Shown: positions 52,184-60,476 of the stretch, piece by piece | Layout: the number at the start of each line of letters is the position of its first letter | Numbering within the stretch: position 1 is the first letter of the stretch | Origin: Litoreibacter janthinus | Lineage (GTDB): Bacteria > Pseudomonadota > Alphaproteobacteria > Rhodobacterales > Rhodobacteraceae | Assembly: GCF_900111945.1 (NCBI RefSeq) | Contig: NZ_FOYO01000001.1 | Coordinates: 224,251-288,250, forward strand | Length of the DNA stretch: 64,000 nt | Direction of reading: 5' to 3' | Made by a program: the position numbers and the translations under genes | Notes under the pieces: generated by a model | Told to the model about the DNA's origin: nothing | What the model saw: the letters and a program-made list of their open reading frames with translations, nothing else | Databases searched by the model: none

Positions 52184-53016
52184 CCGCCCAGATCGTCCCA
52201 AATCGCCTCGACCCACGCCTTGATCTGCTGCGCTTCTTCCCAGCGGTTTGACATCTCTTTTCCGTCGGGGCCTGTCATCGCGTATTCGGGCGGTCCGAGT
52301 TCACACAGGAAGATGCAGTCGCCATCGGCGTTCCGGTCGCGCCAGGACGCCATGCCTTCGCGCCACCAACCTTTGAACAGCTCCACCCATTTCTGGTGCT
52401 GCGGAAAGCTCAGCGGAAGCTGGATTTGTTGGCGGGACGCGACACGCCCCTGAAAGCTGTCGGAGCGTTCGAGCACGCGGCTGATCAGCGCCAGGTCCGC
52501 TTCGGGGATCGGATACCAGAATTCGCGATCTACGACGTAGTGACTCAGGTCTGCGCAGACGCGCATGTCGGGAATGCGGTCCAGAAGTTGGAGCATGGTG
52601 TAGAGATCGTTGGTGATACAATTGCGGTGAGTTTCGAACTGGATCGGCATCCCGACTTTGTCGGACATCTCCATCCACGTCTCGATCACCGGCACCATGT
52701 CATCAAGCGCTATCGGCATAACCTGCCCGATCACATCCACAAACGGTGCGCCGAAGTCTTTGGCCATTTTCAACGTGTCTTCGAGGCTCTCAATCGTTTT
52801 CGGGAAAGCCACGATTAGAGGCGTCAGATTGTTTCGCTCCATATGCGGGCGTACGGCGTGAGCAACCGCCACATCTGACGCGCCCAGATCAATGGCCATG
52901 CCGTCAAACCCTGCGCTTGCGACCATTTCACAGACCTGATCATAGGGCAGCTTTACCCCTGTTTGATCATGCGGCTGCATTGCCCAAAGCGAAGTGTAGG
53001 TCTGAAGCCGCCTCAT
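52180..53016 (-). CDS. Sugar phosphate isomerase/epimerase-like TIM-barrel protein
   Basis: The 278-residue protein is of the xylose-isomerase-like AP endonuclease-2 fold: GFDGMAIDLGASD, IQFETHRNCITNDLYTMLQLLDRIP and CADLSHYVV supply the likely metal ligands (Glu, His, Asp, His). Substrate unknown. It starts inside the end of the desaturase gene (4-nt overlap), so the two are coexpressed. Confidence 0.82.
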   Translation of the reverse strand: MRRLQTYTSLWAMQPHDQTGVKLPYDQVCEMVASAGFDGMAIDLGASDVAVAHAVRPHMERNNLTPLIVAFPKTIESLEDTLKMAKDFGAPFVDVIGQVMPIALDDMVPVIETWMEMSDKVGMPIQFETHRNCITNDLYTMLQLLDRIPDMRVCADLSHYVVDREFWYPIPEADLALISRVLERSDSFQGRVASRQQIQLPLSFPQHQKWVELFKGWWREGMASWRDRNADGDCIFLCELGPPEYAMTGPDGKEMSNRWEEAQQIKAWVEAIWDDLGG

Positions 53017-53996
53017 TCCGCTGGAATCCGCGCGGCACGCCCGCCGGAAAGCGGGACCACCCAGACTTCATCCATCGGATACTGGCTTTCATCCTTGGCC
53101 ATCAGCTTGCGGATCACTTCTATCTGGAATTCGATCCAGCCCATGCGATGCACCTGACCGGCCTGCGCCTCGATCTTTTCGTTCAACGCGCGCAGCTTCC
53201 AGAATGGAACCGCAGGAAAAACATGGTGCGCGGTGTGATAGGGCATTTGCCAGCACAACCAGCGGATCAGCGCATTGGTGCGGGTGGAGCGGGTATTCTC
53301 CAGGATGTCATCTTCGTGGCTCAGCCCCAGATGTTCGATTGTGTTTTGCAACTGGTGAATGGGTTTGGTCAGGACCATAGGCAACAGCCAATAGGTAATG
53401 GCAACCCAAGTGCCTGCGGCGACCGAGAGCACTGCGATCATCGCATAGAGCAAGATGTGGATGCGGGCCTCTTTGATGATCTTCGCCTCTTCTTCGGCGC
53501 GAATGTAAGGCTCTAGAATGATCCCCCGTGCGCGGCGGATATTTCCGACAACGCGGTTGCGCCAATAGGTGACGCCACTCAGCCAAAGCAAATAGGTCGT
53601 CAGCGTATAGGGCTCGCGCACCAACTCGCCGTCGCGCTCCCAATCCTGCGTATAGGTATGGTGGGCAAAGTGCATCACTTGGTCGAAGTCTCGGGGGAAG
53701 ATCTGGATGAACCCGATGATGCGGCCAAACACCTCGTTCGCCTTGCGCGTTCTGAAAACTGTGGCGTGGCTGAGTTCGTGCTGTGCTGCGTAAAGGAAAT
53801 TCAGCAAAATACCGAGCGCTGCACCGGTAAGCCAGACCCAAGCTGTGCCCATGGCCTGCGCATGCAGGTAAGCGACGATGGCGATTGCGCCGACATGACT
53901 GGCCATTTGCAGCCCGCCTTGAAGATCTGATCGTTCGTTCAGCGCTCGCAATTCCTGAGGTGTCAGCAATTTGCGGCGCGAGAAGCTGGCTTCCAT
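53013..53996 (-). CDS. Fatty acid desaturase-family membrane enzyme
   Basis: The 327-residue membrane protein has the three histidine boxes of di-iron desaturases/hydroxylases: HELSHAT near residue 72, HFAHHTYTQ near 108 and YHTAHH near 258, with helices between them. Substrate may be a lipid or a carotenoid-like or small hydrophobic compound; the coupled TIM-barrel gene and lack of lipid genes nearby leave this open. It is divergent from the LysR regulator. Confidence 0.85.
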   Translation of the reverse strand: MEASFSRRKLLTPQELRALNERSDLQGGLQMASHVGAIAIVAYLHAQAMGTAWVWLTGAALGILLNFLYAAQHELSHATVFRTRKANEVFGRIIGFIQIFPRDFDQVMHFAHHTYTQDWERDGELVREPYTLTTYLLWLSGVTYWRNRVVGNIRRARGIILEPYIRAEEEAKIIKEARIHILLYAMIAVLSVAAGTWVAITYWLLPMVLTKPIHQLQNTIEHLGLSHEDDILENTRSTRTNALIRWLCWQMPYHTAHHVFPAVPFWKLRALNEKIEAQAGQVHRMGWIEFQIEVIRKLMAKDESQYPMDEVWVVPLSGGRAARIPAE

Positions 53997-54075
53997 GATT
54001 GACCCCTTTACAAAGTATCGGAGCAGTTTGACCTGTTCTTTTTCTCATGTCATACGATTATAATTCACCTATTGC

Positions 54076-54945
54076 ATGAGATTTTTTCATATGCCAATCC
54101 CTTCGACCTCTGCCCTGCAAGCCCTTGTAATGCTGTCGCGCACAGGCTCGATCACTGGCACGGCGGAGGCCTTGGCCGTCACGCAATCTGCAATCAGCCA
54201 TAAATTGAAGGCGCTCGAAGATCAGTTGGGCTTTCCTTTGATGCGGAGAGAAGGGCGCGGCGTCCGGCTGACCGAGCGCGCCCGCCACTACGTGGCCGAG
54301 ATCAGTCCGGCCTTGGACGTATTAACCCGCGCGTCGCAAACGCTGGCCCTTTCGGGGTCGTTGACCCTGAACGTGGCCTCCGGATTTGCAGCAAGCTGGC
54401 TTGCGCCAAGGATCGGCGGTTTTCTAGCAAAGCATCCCGGTGTTGCGCTTCGAATAAATACGCCGCGGGGCTACGGTGATCTGGGCGGGCGGCGCAACGA
54501 CCTATATGTCAGCTTCCTGCTGCCCGAAGAGGTGCCTGCAGGGTCAACCAAGCTGATGGATGTCGGCTTTTTCCCTGTTGCCGCGCCGTCGATGATCGGC
54601 GGACAGATGTTGGCGGATGGCAATGCAGTTGCCCGGCTGCCTTTGCTGCATCTCGACAATCGCCAAGACTGGCAACGCTGGGTCTCCGCTGTGGGTGGCG
54701 AACAGGACCCCAATCCGGGCGTGGTGTTTCAGGACTTGCAGATCATGGAGATGGCCGCAAAAGCGGGGCAAGGCGTATCTCTTGGGGATCATCTGACCAG
54801 CAAGGCCGCGATGGAGCGCGGGGAGTTGATGCAAGCGCATCCCTTCGAATTACCGTCACCTCGCGCCTACTGGCTGGTGCACGGAAATGCGCCGCCAAGC
54901 GAAAGCGCCCAAGCCTTCGAAGCATGGATGTTGGCAGAACTCTAA
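54076..54945 (+). CDS. LysR-family transcriptional regulator
   Basis: The 289-residue protein has an N-terminal winged helix (about 8-65; LSRTGSITGTAEALAVTQSAISHKLKALEDQLG) typical of the GcvA-like group and a C-terminal substrate-binding domain. It is divergent from the desaturase/TIM-barrel pair across 79 bp, which contains CTCATG...CATGAG inverted half-sites (54044-54049 and 54075-54080), so it is the likely regulator of that pair. A start at 54091 is also possible. Confidence 0.9.
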   Translation: MRFFHMPIPSTSALQALVMLSRTGSITGTAEALAVTQSAISHKLKALEDQLGFPLMRREGRGVRLTERARHYVAEISPALDVLTRASQTLALSGSLTLNVASGFAASWLAPRIGGFLAKHPGVALRINTPRGYGDLGGRRNDLYVSFLLPEEVPAGSTKLMDVGFFPVAAPSMIGGQMLADGNAVARLPLLHLDNRQDWQRWVSAVGGEQDPNPGVVFQDLQIMEMAAKAGQGVSLGDHLTSKAAMERGELMQAHPFELPSPRAYWLVHGNAPPSESAQAFEAWMLAEL

Positions 54946-55292
54946 GCGCGTGGCAGAAGGCCGATCGGCGCGTCATCCTCGGGCGCGAAATCCAGAGCCG
55001 GACCATTGGCGGTCGCCGTGTTGCGTTTGAATTCAAACACAACGGCTTCGCCATCAAAGGATGTCGCCACGACCAGCGCCTGATACAAATGGCGCGCGCC
55101 ATCATAGATGTCGACAAGTCCGCGCAGGCGCGGAGCAAGGTCTTTTTCGATTGCGAAATGGTTGCCTGCGAGCCGCACCAAAGGGATCATATCTTCCCCC
55201 GACTGCACGCGAAGACGCGTCTTTTTGGTAGCGGCTTTCAAGCGCGCAGCGGCCAAACCATCCTCAATTTCCTTGGGTAAAAACTCAATCAT
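54942..55292 (-). CDS. Conserved hypothetical protein (116 aa)
   Basis: A soluble protein without a signal or membrane helix. It begins MIEFLPKEIEDGLAAARLKAATKKTRLRV and contains LAGNHFAIEKDLAPRLRGLVDIYDGARHLYQALV, a pattern compatible with a small beta-rich domain. Stop overlaps the convergent LysR gene by 4 nt. I recognise it as a frequent conserved hypothetical of the group but know no function. Confidence 0.65.
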   Translation of the reverse strand: MIEFLPKEIEDGLAAARLKAATKKTRLRVQSGEDMIPLVRLAGNHFAIEKDLAPRLRGLVDIYDGARHLYQALVVATSFDGEAVVFEFKRNTATANGPALDFAPEDDAPIGLLPRA

Positions 55293-55366
55293 TAAAGTGA
55301 TTCCTCTACTCTCCCTCAGGGATTATTGAGCATGGACCCCGTTAACATCAAGTTTTTACGACAGAT

Positions 55367-56137
55367 TTACGAAACTTTGACCTTCGGGCGCAGCACGTGC
55401 GGCGTCTCAGGATCATACAATGCACTGTCACGGAAGTCTTTAACCTCTGCCAAGGCCGGACCGACAAGGATCAGTGCCGTGCGGGTAATTTTCTCCGCTC
55501 GGACCTTTTCGCGGATATCTTTGAGCGTGCCGCGCAGGAAAATCTGATCCGGCCAAGAGGCGCGATAGGCGACCACTACGGGGCAGTCTTCGCCGTAATA
55601 GGGGATCAGCTGGCGCTCGATCTCGCGCAAGGCACGGATGCCCAAATGGATCGCCAACGTGGCCCCAGTGCGTGCGAAATTTTCCAGCGTCTCACCTGCT
55701 GGCATGGAGGTGGATTTCATCGACATGCGGGTCAGCACGATGGATTGCGCGATTTCCGGCACGGTGAGTTCTTGCCCCAACGCAGCGGCGGCGGCGGCGT
55801 AAGCAGGCACACCGGGGATGATTTCGTAGGGGATGCCTTCGGCCTTGAGGCGGCGAATTTGCTCGGCAATCGCACCATAGAGCGACGGGTCGCCCGAATG
55901 GACGCGGGCCACATCCTGCCCTTTGGCGTGGGCCGCAACGATCTCTGCGTGCGTATCGTCCAGCGTCATTGGGGCAGTATCCATAACGCGCGCACCCTCG
56001 GGCGCACCGGCCACGACCTCTTCCGGCACCAGCGAGCCCGCGTAGAGACACACAGGGCAGCGCGCGATGGTCTTCTGCGCCTTGATGGTCAGCAATTCGG
56101 GATCACCGGGGCCTGCGCCAATGAAGAATACGGTCAT
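55367..56137 (-). CDS. cobM: Precorrin-4 C11-methyltransferase
   Basis: CobM methylates precorrin-4 at C-11 in aerobic cobalamin synthesis. The 256-residue protein has the class III methyltransferase loop FIGAGPGDPELLTIKAQ at its start, ARVHSGDPSLYGAIAEQ near residue 78 and GVPAYAAAAAALGQELT. It is the last gene of the operon and overlaps the fused cbiG-cobJ gene (ATGA). Confidence 0.95.
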   Translation of the reverse strand: MTVFFIGAGPGDPELLTIKAQKTIARCPVCLYAGSLVPEEVVAGAPEGARVMDTAPMTLDDTHAEIVAAHAKGQDVARVHSGDPSLYGAIAEQIRRLKAEGIPYEIIPGVPAYAAAAAALGQELTVPEIAQSIVLTRMSMKSTSMPAGETLENFARTGATLAIHLGIRALREIERQLIPYYGEDCPVVVAYRASWPDQIFLRGTLKDIREKVRAEKITRTALILVGPALAEVKDFRDSALYDPETPHVLRPKVKVS

Positions 56138-57945
56138 AGGTCAGTTCCTGTCTTGGCGAGGTCGCCGTCAATTTTGCGCGCGTAGCCGCGCGGTGTGTAC
56201 ATGCGCGGGCCTTCGCCCAATTGCGCCAGCTTGGAATGGCTGGAGCCGATCAAAACGACGGTCAGCATGTCGACCTCATCAACCTCCAACTCGTCCAAGC
56301 GGCGGTAGCGGACGTGCTCTTCTGGACGCCCCAAGGACGATGCCAGCATCACCGGCGTATCGGCGGGGCGGTGTTGCAACAGGATGTCGCGGGCTTCCGC
56401 CAGCAACGTGCGGCGGCGCATAGAAACGGGGTTGTAGAAGGCGATGACGAAGTCCCCTTCGGCCGCCGCGTGCAGGCGCTTGATGATATCCTCGCGCGGG
56501 GTCAGCAGGTCTGACAAAGATATCGCGCAGAAGTCGTGACCCAAAGGCGCACCTGCGCGGGCAGCGGCACCTTGCAAGGCGGACACGCCGGGGGTGGAAA
56601 CGACCTCGATCCGGCGGGCGGCGTCGGTGACGCCCATCTCGTCCGGCCCACGGTCCAGCAATTCAAACACCAACGCACCCATGGCGTAGATGCCCGCGTC
56701 GCCGGAGCAAATCAGCGCCACATTGCGCCCCTCGCCCGCGCGTTCCAATGCGTAACGGCAGCGGTCTTCCTCGCCCCCCAAGGGAAAGTCGGAGCGTTGC
56801 TTACCGTAGGCCAGCGGCCCAAGCAGGTCGATATAGAGCCCGTAACCCACAAGTTCTTCTGCCTCGTTCACCAGTTGCGAAGCTTCCGGAGTGCGCCATG
56901 AATGCTGACCGGGGCCAATGCCGATGATCGACAGCTTGCCGCGCGCGCGACCGCGCAATTCGGTGATGGGGGTCGGCGCCAAGGCGACGGCGCAGGTGGC
57001 GTTTTTGGTTTTGTGCTTCGGCGCGATCAAGGTCGCGTCCTCGCCCGCCCCAGCCAATGCGGCGGCCTCGGATACCCCGTGGGTTCCGACCTCCGCAAAG
57101 ACAACATCCGACGGGTATTCCAACCGATGAGTTTCGGCCTCCAGCGTCGCGGCGTCAAACACCCGTACCGGAATGTCGAAGGCGCGCGACAGGGCGTGCA
57201 CGGCGGGCTCATCCGCTTTCAGGTCCAATGTATAAATCGCCCTAAGCGCGGCTGGCGCGATGTTGGAGTTCGCCAAAGTTTCCATAACAAGGTCATATAA
57301 TTCTTCCGGCGCACAATCGCGCGCACAGCCCACGCCTAGGGTCAATTGCAGCGGGTGGAACACCAGATCAGCATCCGAGGACGCCACCGTGCATGCGATG
57401 GTAACATCGTCGCCCTTCGGCAAATCAGCCAGCCAAGGGGCGTGGCCCATGACGGTTGCGCCAGCGCCGGATAGCAGTTTGGCCATAACGCCTTTCGCGT
57501 TCTCGGGGTTGGCGAGGCGGTAGCCCGCGGGCGGCTCATCCAGTGCCACGCCAAGGGCCACGTCGCCAGCAGTCGTCACGGCAGCGGTGGCATCTATGGC
57601 TTTGGCAATTAGCGCCGCCATACGGTTCGCGCCACGATGACCGCCCAAGAGCGGTACGACCACTGCTCCGTCGTCCGAGACAGACAGCACGGGTGGCTCC
57701 GCTGTTTTGTCAGACAGCACTGGAGCTACGGCGCGGATCAGGATGCCGGAGGCGCATACCCCTACAATTGGCGTGCCTGCTTGGAATAGCATCCGCGTGT
57801 GGTCCAGCGCGTTGGCGAAGAACACATCCGCCTGATCGACACGGGTCTCGCGGCCATGCACGGGGGCGTCCAGAATTTCGGCGATGCGGTGCGCAGTGGC
57901 CTCGCCTGCGCGGTTGAGGCACAGGACAACGGGTTTTACAGCCAT
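56134..57945 (-). CDS. cobJ: Fusion: CbiG-like protein plus precorrin-3B C17-methyltransferase CobJ
   Basis: The 603-residue protein joins two pathway steps. Residues 1-330 match CbiG: the N-terminal domain (GVCASGILIRAVAPVL, VVVPLLGGHRGANRMA) and the CobE/CbiG C-terminal domain (LTLGVGCARDCAPEELYDLV). Residues about 335-600 are CobJ (LSIIGIGPGQHSWRTPEA, CSGDAGIYAMGALVFELL, STPGVSALQGAAARAGAPLGHDFCAISLSDLLTP). CbiG opens the ring lactone in the anaerobic route; CobJ contracts the ring. Such fusions are known in alphaproteobacteria. It overlaps cobI by 10 nt. Confidence 0.93.
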   Translation of the reverse strand: MAVKPVVLCLNRAGEATAHRIAEILDAPVHGRETRVDQADVFFANALDHTRMLFQAGTPIVGVCASGILIRAVAPVLSDKTAEPPVLSVSDDGAVVVPLLGGHRGANRMAALIAKAIDATAAVTTAGDVALGVALDEPPAGYRLANPENAKGVMAKLLSGAGATVMGHAPWLADLPKGDDVTIACTVASSDADLVFHPLQLTLGVGCARDCAPEELYDLVMETLANSNIAPAALRAIYTLDLKADEPAVHALSRAFDIPVRVFDAATLEAETHRLEYPSDVVFAEVGTHGVSEAAALAGAGEDATLIAPKHKTKNATCAVALAPTPITELRGRARGKLSIIGIGPGQHSWRTPEASQLVNEAEELVGYGLYIDLLGPLAYGKQRSDFPLGGEEDRCRYALERAGEGRNVALICSGDAGIYAMGALVFELLDRGPDEMGVTDAARRIEVVSTPGVSALQGAAARAGAPLGHDFCAISLSDLLTPREDIIKRLHAAAEGDFVIAFYNPVSMRRRTLLAEARDILLQHRPADTPVMLASSLGRPEEHVRYRRLDELEVDEVDMLTVVLIGSSHSKLAQLGEGPRMYTPRGYARKIDGDLAKTGTDL

Positions 57946-58637
57946 GGATCGGCCCCTTTGGTCAGCAAAATAATTGAAAAATACGGAGCCTTCTCAGGCG
58001 CTTGAGCGAGCGGCAGAACGACCTCTTCGGGCAGCGTCGCACGTTCGACATACATCGCCTGATCGGTCAGGCCTAGATCTTCGATGACTGCGCGGATTTT
58101 GGAAAGATGGCGTCCGACCTTCATGATGACCACGCTTTCGGCCCCATCTATCCGAGTGCGCAATTCGGCCTCGGGCAGCGGGCCGGGCAGGATCGTCAGG
58201 CGTTCGTTGCGGGCGGCAAGCGGCATCGCGGCGCGGGCGGCGCAGGCGGTGACGGAGGTGACGCCGGGGATGATTTGCGTGTCGAAGCGACTGGAGAGCC
58301 GCGCGAAGAGATACATGAAGGAGCCGTAAAAGAACGGATCGCCTTCGCAAAGGCAAACCACGTCCTCGCCGGTTTCTAAAACGGCGGCGATTTCCGCAGC
58401 GCCCGTGTCATAGGCATCTTGGGCGGGCTGGCGTTCGGTGCTCATCGGGACATCCATGCGGATTTCGCGGGCAGCCGACGGGATCAAACCGGCCGCTATG
58501 GCACGGGCGAAACTGTCCCCTCCGGCGAGCGTCGGGTAGGCGATGGTGGTCGCGCCCTCGATCAGCCGCGCAGCTTTCAGGGTGATCAGCTCCGGATCAC
58601 CGGGGCCGAGGCCGACGCCATACAGGGTACCGCTCAT
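57936..58637 (-). CDS. cobI: Precorrin-2 C20-methyltransferase
   Basis: CobI methylates precorrin-2 at C-20. The 233-residue protein starts MSGTLYGVGLGPGDPELITLKAARLI and has VCLCEGDPFFYGSFMYLF and IIPGVTSVTACAARAAMPLA. Start at 58637 is chosen because this ATG overlaps the cobL stop (ATGA); the longer frame to 58682 lies inside cobL. Confidence 0.95.
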   Translation of the reverse strand: MSGTLYGVGLGPGDPELITLKAARLIEGATTIAYPTLAGGDSFARAIAAGLIPSAAREIRMDVPMSTERQPAQDAYDTGAAEIAAVLETGEDVVCLCEGDPFFYGSFMYLFARLSSRFDTQIIPGVTSVTACAARAAMPLAARNERLTILPGPLPEAELRTRIDGAESVVIMKVGRHLSKIRAVIEDLGLTDQAMYVERATLPEEVVLPLAQAPEKAPYFSIILLTKGADPWL

Positions 58638-59836
58638 CGCTTTACGAGGCTCCATTGGGTGACCGTCATCGACGGCCGCCAACCGGTCATGCGACCCACA
58701 GGTTCAGCCCGTTGCACGCTGATTTTAACCAGATCCCCACCGTGCTTTTTGTGCAGCGCGATGAGGATTGCCTCACTTTCGAGCGTCACCGCGTTGGCCA
58801 CCAAGCGGCCGAGCGGGCGGAGGTTTTCCCAAGCGATGTTGAACACCTCGTGGCTCAGGCCGCCACCGACGAAAATCGCGTCAGGTGCGTCGAGGCCGTG
58901 CAAGGCCACGGGCACTTCGCCGTCAATCAGTTCCAGTTTGGGCGCGCCAAGGGCGAGCGCGTTCTCTGCGGCCATGGCGCGGCGGTCGGCACGGGGCTCA
59001 ATCCCGATGGCACGGGCATACCGAGCAGCCCGCATCCATTCGATCGCGACGGAGCCAGAGCCTGTGCCGATGTCCCACAGAAGCGCCCCGCGCATGGGCA
59101 TCAGCTTGGCGACAGTTGCGGCACGGACCTCTTGCTTGGTCATCGTGCCATCTGAATGGAACAGGCTGTCATCCAGCCCCGGCACGCGCGGCAAAAGCGC
59201 GGCGTCTGGTGCCGCGATGCAATGCACGGCGAGCGTGTTGAAAGCGGGGACCTCGTGCGACCAGTCCGCGGCGGTGCCGTCAAAGCGCTGCTCGCGCTCG
59301 CCCCCCATGGAGGCCAGCACGGTCATCTGCGATTGACCAAAGCCGCGCTCTGTCAGGAACTTCGCGATCTGAGCGGGCGTGTCCGCGCCGGTGGTCAAGA
59401 TGATCAAACGCTGATCTGGCTGAATGAACGCCACCATTTGCTGCACAGGGCGACCATGCACGGTGAGGGTTTCGACGTCGGCAAGGCTCCAGCCCATGCG
59501 GGCGGCGGTCAATTGGAACGCGGACAACTGCGGATGATAGACAATCTGCGACGGGTCGATGGAACGCCCTATGCGCGCGCCAACCGAAAACCAAAGCGGA
59601 TCGCCCGTTGCCAGCACGACAACGCGCTGCCCCTTGTAGCTTTCCAGCGTCTCGATCAACGCATCAAAGGGCGAAGGCCACGCGACGCGAGTGGCTGTAA
59701 TATTCTCCGACAACTGGTGATGACGCTCGCCGCCGATGATAATTTCAGCCGCCTCAACCACGGCGCGGGTGACAGGAGTAAGGCCGTCCATGCCATCTTC
59801 GCCAATGCCCACGATATGGAGCCATTTGTCGGTCAT
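58634..59836 (-). CDS. cobL: Precorrin-6B C5,15-methyltransferase (decarboxylating)
   Basis: CobL adds methyl groups at C-5 and C-15 and removes the C-12 acetate carboxyl. The 400-residue protein is the two-domain form: CbiE-like N-terminal half (LHIVGIGEDGMDGLTPVTRA, VVLATGDPLWFSVGARIG) and CbiT-like C-terminal half (LLWDIGTGSGSVAIEWMRAA near 255). Overlaps cobH and cobI by 4 nt each. Confidence 0.95.
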   Translation of the reverse strand: MTDKWLHIVGIGEDGMDGLTPVTRAVVEAAEIIIGGERHHQLSENITATRVAWPSPFDALIETLESYKGQRVVVLATGDPLWFSVGARIGRSIDPSQIVYHPQLSAFQLTAARMGWSLADVETLTVHGRPVQQMVAFIQPDQRLIILTTGADTPAQIAKFLTERGFGQSQMTVLASMGGEREQRFDGTAADWSHEVPAFNTLAVHCIAAPDAALLPRVPGLDDSLFHSDGTMTKQEVRAATVAKLMPMRGALLWDIGTGSGSVAIEWMRAARYARAIGIEPRADRRAMAAENALALGAPKLELIDGEVPVALHGLDAPDAIFVGGGLSHEVFNIAWENLRPLGRLVANAVTLESEAILIALHKKHGGDLVKISVQRAEPVGRMTGWRPSMTVTQWSLVKR

Positions 59837-60474
59837 GATTTATCCTCTGGCAGGCCAGCGGCCAAGGCGTTTACGGCAGCCGAAGCGAGAGCAGAGCCGC
59901 CTTTGCGGCCCCGAAGAGCCACGAAGTCGCACCCACGCGGGTTTGCAGCAAGCTCTGCCTTGGACTCAGCAGCGCCGACGAAACCGACTGGAAATCCCAA
60001 GATCACGGCAGGCTTCGGGAAACCTTGGTCGATGAGGTCAAGCAGGTGAAACAAGGCGGTTGGCGCATTCCCTATGGCAACCACAGCCCCTGCGATATGC
60101 GGCTCCCACAATTCCACCGCAGCGGCGGACCTTGTGTTGCCGATGCTTGCAGCGCGGTCCGGCGTCGACGGGTCGTTCAAGGTCACGATGACTTCGTTCT
60201 CGGAGGGCAAGTATCGCCGGATGATGCCTGCGCCTACCATTTCGCAGTCGCACAAGATCGGCTTCCCGGCGGCAAGCGCCTGATGGCCGACCAGATAGGC
60301 GTGATCTGAAAACGCCAGACGGTCCGCCACTTCGACCATGCCGCAGGCGTGGATCACCCGCGTCGCGAGGCGGTCCAGGCCATTCGGAAAGCGGTCCAGA
60401 TTGGCCTCGGCCCGCACCGTTGCGAAGCTTTGGGCATAAATGGCCGAAGGGTCTTTTTCATAGGGGCGCATCAA
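59833..60474 (-). CDS. cobH: Precorrin-8X methylmutase
   Basis: CobH moves a methyl group from C-11 to C-12 to give hydrogenobyrinate. The 213-residue protein has IYAQSFATVRAEANL, the catalytic His in VIHACGMVEVADRL near residue 43, CDCEMVGAGI and ILGFPVGFVGAAESK. It starts 2 nt after the cbiX stop. Confidence 0.95.
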   Translation of the reverse strand: MMRPYEKDPSAIYAQSFATVRAEANLDRFPNGLDRLATRVIHACGMVEVADRLAFSDHAYLVGHQALAAGKPILCDCEMVGAGIIRRYLPSENEVIVTLNDPSTPDRAASIGNTRSAAAVELWEPHIAGAVVAIGNAPTALFHLLDLIDQGFPKPAVILGFPVGFVGAAESKAELAANPRGCDFVALRGRKGGSALASAAVNALAAGLPEDKS

Positions 60475-60476
60475 GA

